This document shows, in pieces, positions 58,626-64,000 of a stretch of DNA of 64,000 nt (its first letter is position 1; each line of letters begins with the position of its first letter). Source of the DNA: Symsagittifera roscoffensis (Eukaryota > Xenacoelomorpha > Acoela > Convolutidae); NCBI RefSeq assembly GCF_963678635.1, contig NC_087063.1:81639574-81703573 (forward strand), read 5' to 3'. A program made the position numbers and the translations under genes. The notes beneath the pieces are model-generated. The model was given only the letters and a program-made list of their open reading frames with translations, did not search any database and had not been told where the DNA came from.

Positions 58626-60490
58626 TGAGGGTGACTGTAGGGTGCTGTGGATCAGTTTGTGTTTTTACCACCCTATCTTGACTTCCTAAAACAAAGTTGT
58701 TAAGTAGCCAAGAATATCATCAGGTTCAATCTTTTTCAGACGGTATTTAAATTCCAAAAAATCTAGTCGTGGTACGGATCAGTTGTGACTAGGTTTCAAA
58801 AAGTTTGCAATCTCATTTCAATTTCAATGAAATTTTGTACCTTAATTCAGCTAAAAAGATGAAGAAGTTTTTGCAGCTTCTAGCTTATTCATTTGTGCCA
58901 GTCTGATATAAAATAAAATAAAATTTTGGCAAAAAAGACAAAAAATTTTCGAACGTAGAAAAAAATTGCAATAATTTTGTGTATTTTTCTTTTGTATACT
59001 TGTATAACCTGTTGTACGTGCCCCACTTAACTAGCACGCGCCACTTTTGGTAAGTTTCATAGAAAAACATTTGTAGAAACGCCAAGTATTTGCAGTTAAA
59101 GTCGCCAAAATCACTCATACAGAAAACGAAATAATTGATTCTCATGCGATGAAGCTCGAAATTTTCTTTTGAATGGTGTAATTTAACATCTGTAAAAGTA
59201 TACCTCTGCTACGTTTTAGATGAATCGTGAGAATTTCAGGTTTCCTGAAAATTAAAAAACATGCAAAATCTTTTAAGAAACTTGCTCTCAATCATCACAA
59301 TTGATTGAGTTTGCTTCGGTGGATGACAAAATATTTTTTCACTTTTTAGAGACATATTTCTCATTTTCTAATATTCTATAAATCAAGGCTTTTGCTCAAA
59401 AGTTATCTACCTTGCTTGGACTGTAAGAAACAATCGATATAGAAAAATCTATGTCTGTTCGTCCCAAATCGTGCCCGTTGAGTTAGAATAGGCAGGGTCT
59501 CAAATAGTTTTTTTTTCAATTTCAAGTGTTTGTTCTCCTCCATATGCTTTTTGGTCAAATAGTGTTCTGGTATGCGGTATCAATTAGTTTTTCTTGTTTT
59601 TTCAAATATGCGTTAGCCATGTAGTGGGGTGGAATTTCGACTTATTTTAAAATTTATTTTTTCATCGCAATTTTTTTTCAAGTGGCATCTTTTTTTTCTA
59701 GCTATGATAACTTTTGTGAAAGAAATCTGATTGATTATTATTTGTGTTCGAGTTTTTAGGTGGTTGTTTTTTATACTAGTATATGAGTATGGACCAGTAG
59801 TTTGGTCTTGAATGCCAAAACAGATTTTCTAAACAAATGCTCATCATTTGACTCTATGATCCTTCGGATTATCTTTTGCCATTTTTCAGGTTGACTGTTT
59901 TTGTATAAAGATTACTTCCTTCGGATACCTTCTCTTGATTAGGACAGGCTAGAATTTTTTTTGGAAGAAGAATCGCTCGCCGTCGCAATGTCATCCGCAG
60001 GGCCATAGGTCGGAAGTTATTCAATATCGCGGTATCCACCCTCTGTTTGTTATTAAACACTCCATTATGTGCCTTTCTTCAATGGAGAATCGCTTTGCCC
60101 AAATCTAAAATACATTCAAAGGCAATCAACATCAAATTGAGCGATTAACTTGTGTTTCAAAAGAGTTCCCCGATGTAAGGTTCCTTAGCAATTCTCAAAC
60201 TCCAGATATTTTTTTTCGACTCTCAATTGCAGATTGTTTTGGCTACATTTATCATTTGTACAAATTAAACAAGTGTTTCTAGAAGACCGATCGATCTCTG
60301 ATCTCGGACTGTACAATGTTTCAATTCCATTTTCCCATTTCCAGCTTTCACAAAACGAAATAAAATCGGAAGCTGTTGTGATTAACTTTCCGTGTATATG
60401 ACATTGAATTGTTCGAAAACTGTTAACCGAAAGTCGGAATGTATTAGTTACCCTATTTGCAGAGTGGAATTTAGTAGAACCTTGAGCCTT
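58626..60490. other. No supported gene or repeat
   Basis: Mostly AT-rich DNA. One minus-strand frame of 63 codons (59,869-60,060; contains DTAILNNFRPMALRMTLRRR) is richer in G+C and Arg than its surroundings and might be a decayed exon or transposon piece. I see no domain or splice partner. Confidence 0.4.
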
Positions 60491-63400
60491 AGCGTCCCTT
60501 GATTTATTTTATTTTTTTTTTCAAAAAAAAAATAGTGTAGTTTGTGTAGTTTGTAAACCTTGTTTGAGCTTGAAATATATATTCAACAGTTTTTCTAAGT
60601 AACAATACTGTTAAGACTTTTACCAGTTTTAAGCTCGAAAAAAAACTGCGATCCGCCTCAAAAGTATATGCTGGAGCTGCTCACGGGAACAGTGGTTTTT
60701 GCGTAGAGACACGCGCAAGAAGTCGGAGACAATACTAAAACTCCCCGGCCTTCAAACTATTTGTTTAAATAGGGAATCGGTTTTCCTTCGTTTAAGCATG
60801 TTTCACCGTTTACTATGAAACATTGTTCGAGATTGTAAGCTTCCGAAAACTTTGACAGCAGAGTTTGACAAAACAGCCAGGAGCAAGATGCCAGTCTTAA
60901 CGATTTAAGCGATTTTCTTATTATCTTTAGAGTGGCGAGTTTCAGATAGTTCACTTCAAAAAAAAAGATTCACATGAATAGACAATCCTTGCTCAGAAAT
61001 GTACAATGACAGTACTCAGATAGTAAGTTGTTTTGGAAAAAGTTTTGTCAATTCAAATGAGGTATGTGACTTGTAATTGTGCGTGGAGAGTGGTGGGATT
61101 TTGCTTGCTAAAGCTATTTATTATGAGAGGTTACAGACATCCAGTCAGCAGGCTATGTATTGTTATATAGAGTAGGTTTTCAACGAATAAGATAAGTTAT
61201 AGATTTTTTCGTGCATTAGGATTCGAGGTTTTACATTTTAGATGATGTTTTTGTAAAAATAATTTGATGAGTTTTCCGAATTAGGTGGTAAAATAACACT
61301 TTAAGTTTTAGAGCAATACTATATTCCTCTGTATCCAAACCCTACATTCGTTAGTTAATTATTTCGTTTCTGGACCGTTTCCTTATCTCCTCATGAAATT
61401 GTTTCAATGACGCTCCCAATTATTTATGAGACGAAACTATGTAGCCGAGTTTTTTTTAGTCAAGATGGCTGTTTTGTTGTGCAGTTATGTCAAGTTGGTT
61501 TTCAAGATGAGCTGATCTAAAATTTCAAGTAACTTCGATTATTTATTTAAGATTGCGAATGGGTTGAATTAACAATTTTTAATTGATATAAAGTTTCTAC
61601 TGTGAAGTAACGTACCTTGTTAATGTTGATTTTAGCTCTTCGTTTTTCGAACCGATTTCAACGTTTTTAATGACTGATTTTAGACGTGATTTTTTTGAGC
61701 TACATAAGGTTTCTTATTATCATTTCATCAAAATAAGTGCAAGCGTCCCTTGATTTATTTTATTTTTTTTTTTCAAAAAAAAAATAGTGTAGTTTGTGTA
61801 GTTTGTAAACCTTGTTTGAGCTTGAAATATATATTCAACAGTTTTTCTAAGTAACAATACTGTTAAGACTTTTACCAGTTTTAAGCTCGAAAAAAAACTG
61901 CGATCCGCCTCAAAAGTATATGCTGGAGCTGCTCACGGGAACAGTGGTTTTTGCGTAGAGACACGCGCAAGAAGTCGGAGACAATACTAAAACTCCCCGG
62001 CCTTCAAACTATTTGTTTAAATAGGGAATCGGTTTTCCTTCGTTTAAGCATGTTTCACCGTTTACTATGAAACATTGTTCGAGATTGTAAGCTTCCGAAA
62101 ACTTTGACAGCAGAGTTTGACAAAACAGCCAGGAGCAAGATGCCAGTCTTAACGATTTAAGCGATTTTCTTATTATCTTTAGAGTGGCGAGTTTCAGATA
62201 GTTCACTTCAAAAAAAAAGATTCACATGAATAGACAATCCTTGCTCAGAAATGTACAATGACAGTACTCAGATAGTAAGTTGTTTTGGAAAAAGTTTTGT
62301 CAATTCAAATGAGGTATGTGACTTGTAATTGTGCGTGGAGAGTGGTGGGATTTTGCTTGCTAAAGCTATTTATTATGAGAGGTTACAGACATCCAGTCAG
62401 CAGGCTATGTATTGTTATATAGAGTAGGTTTTCAACGAATAAGATAAGTTATAGATTTTTTCGTGCATTAGGATTCGAGGTTTTACATTTTAGATGATGT
62501 TTTTGTAAAAATAATTTGATGAGTTTTCCGAATTAGGTGGTAAAATAACACTTTAAGTTTTAGAGCAATACTATATTCCTCTGTATCCAAACCCTACATT
62601 CGTTAGTTAATTATTTCGTTTCTGGACCGTTTCCTTATCTCCTCATGAAATTGTTTCAATGACGCTCCCAATTATTTATGAGACGAAACTATGTAGCCGA
62701 GTTTTTTTTAGTCAAGATGGCTGTTTTGTTGTGCAGTTATGTCAAGTTGGTTTTCAAGATGAGCTGATCTAAAATTTCAAGTAACTTCGATTATTTATTT
62801 AAGATTGCGAATGGGTTGAATTAACAATTTTTAATTGATATAAAGTTTCTACTGTGAAGTAACGTACCTTGTTAATGTTGATTTTAGCTCTTCATTTTTC
62901 GAACCGATTTCAACGTTTTTAATGACTGATTTTAGACGTGATTTTTTTGAGCTACATAAGGTTTCTTATTATCATTTCATCAAAATAAGTGCAAGCGTCC
63001 CTTGATTTATTTAATTTTTTTTTTCAAAAAAAAATAGTGTAGTTTGTGTAGTTTGTAAACCTTGTTTGAGCTTGAAATATATATTCAACAGTTTTTCTAA
63101 GTAACAATACTGTTAAGACTTTTACCAGTTTTAAGCTCGAAAAAAAACTGCGATCCGCCTCAAAAGTATATGCTGGAGCTGCTCACGGGAACAGTGGTTT
63201 TTGCGTAGAGACACGCGCAAGAAGTCGGAGACAATACTAAAACTCCCCGGCCTTCAAACTATTTGTTTAAATAGGGAATCGGTTTTCCTTCGTTTAAGCA
63301 TGTTTCACCGTTTACTATGAAACATTGTTCGAGATTGTAAGCTTCCGAAAACTTTGACAGCAGAGTTTGACAAAACAGCCAGGATCAAGATGCCAGTCTT

Positions 63401-63779
63401 AACGATTTAAGCGATTTTCTTATTATCTTTAGAGTGGCGAGTTTCAGATAGTTCACTTCAAAAAAAAGATTCACATGAATAGACAATCCTTGCTCAGAAA
63501 TGTACAATGACAGTACTCAGATAGTAAGTTGTTTTGGAAAAAGTTTTGTCAATTCAAATGAGGTATGTGACTTGTAATTGTGCGTGGAGAGTGGTGGGAT
63601 TTTGCTTGCTAAAGCTATTTATTATGAGAGGTTACAGACATCCAGTCAGCAGGCTATGTATTGTTATATAGAGTAGGTTTTCAACGAATAAGATAAGTTA
63701 TAGATTTTTTTGTGCATTAGGATTCGAGGTTTTACATTTTAGATGATGTTTTTGTAAAAATAATTTGATGAGTTTTCCG
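60491..63779. repeat. 1,252-bp tandem array, 2.6 nearly identical copies
   Basis: Units start AGCGTCCCTTGATTTATTT at 60,491, 61,742 and 62,994. The third copy ends at GAGTTTTCCG (63,779) after about 786 bases. The copies differ by only a few single-base changes and A/T-run length differences. Inside is a GC-richer ~110-base stretch (about 60,646-60,755) with GCGATCCGCCTC and GTAGAGACACGCGCAAGAAG. A minus-strand 65-codon frame (60,757-60,954 and 62,009-62,206) starts only at GTG and is destroyed in copy 3 by a TGC-to-TGA change near 63,384, which argues against coding. Confidence 0.97.
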
Positions 63780-64000
63780 GCTCCCCAGTTTCCATAGTTT
63801 TATGACTGGTATTAAAGTTTTTATGTATTAAAATAGAACATACAATGACATGATCTGATGACAAGTGTCATACTTGTGACATCCTTTGGTGCAATCAATC
63901 ATCCATGCATCCTAAGATCCTATACTAAAATTGTTTAAGTCAGGTTGTCAGGGGAAGAGAATAATGATTCCACTCCCGTGATCATCCAAGAAAGTTTGAC
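63780..64000. other. Sequence after the array, nothing recognised
   Basis: Unique sequence begins abruptly at 63,780. It contains a short imperfect hairpin around GACAAGTGTCATACTTGTGAC (63,870-63,892). Confidence 0.4.

Noticed and set aside
60757-60954. 65-codon minus-strand ORF repeated in the 1,252-bp array
   Set aside because: It has no ATG start (only GTG), no recognisable domain, and copy 3 carries a stop. Its repetition simply follows from the array.

Overview
This window is AT-rich eukaryotic, almost certainly invertebrate animal, DNA. The evidence is long homopolymer runs, spliceosomal exon/intron signals, no operons or ribosome-binding sites, many dispersed and tandem repeats, and relics of two animal transposon classes: a Polinton/Maverick and a Tc1/mariner element. 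I cannot name the species. I saw no intact long reading frame, rRNA, tRNA or CRISPR array. Most recognisable proteins are broken transposon genes.

Left part (1 to about 21 kb). A dispersed repeat, called R1 here, occurs in direct orientation at 1-540 and 20,930-21,700. Between the copies lies a degenerate Polinton. A protein-primed-type DNA polymerase B is on the minus strand (6.5-10.7 kb). On the plus strand are an accessory protein, a small membrane protein, a retroviral-type integrase, a minor-capsid-like protein, a small basic protein and the major capsid protein (15.0-19.8 kb). All carry stops and frameshifts. The central 10.9-13.8 kb has five CCAATCAGA boxes and probably held divergent promoters. 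A ~1 kb module at 12.8-13.8 kb is repeated at 2.0-3.0 kb, directly upstream of an unrecognised, GC-richer broken gene (3.2-5.5 kb). That gene is the best candidate for unusual cargo.

Middle part (21-40 kb). This holds an almost identical tandem duplication (21.5-23.4 kb), satellite-like repeats (23.5-26.3 kb) and a probable host gene with two phase-compatible exons (28,641-28,770 and 34,023-34,194) separated by a repeat-filled 5.25 kb intron. There are also two clusters of short palindromic motifs, a repeat array called U here, and a minus-strand fragment of a second Polinton (38.0-40.0 kb) that lost most of its integrase and was then tandemly duplicated.

Right part (40-64 kb). A multi-kilobase direct duplication (A 40.5-47.0, B 47.5-51.7 kb) has additional inverted pieces at 51.7-54.8 kb. 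Copy A carries a ~1.25 kb Tc1 element inserted at a TA inside an R1 repeat. A seven- to eight-unit U array (54.98-58.6 kb) and a 1,252-bp tandem array of 2.6 nearly identical copies (60.5-63.8 kb) complete the window. The region looks like repeat-dense chromatin in which virus-like transposons have decayed and segments are still being duplicated.
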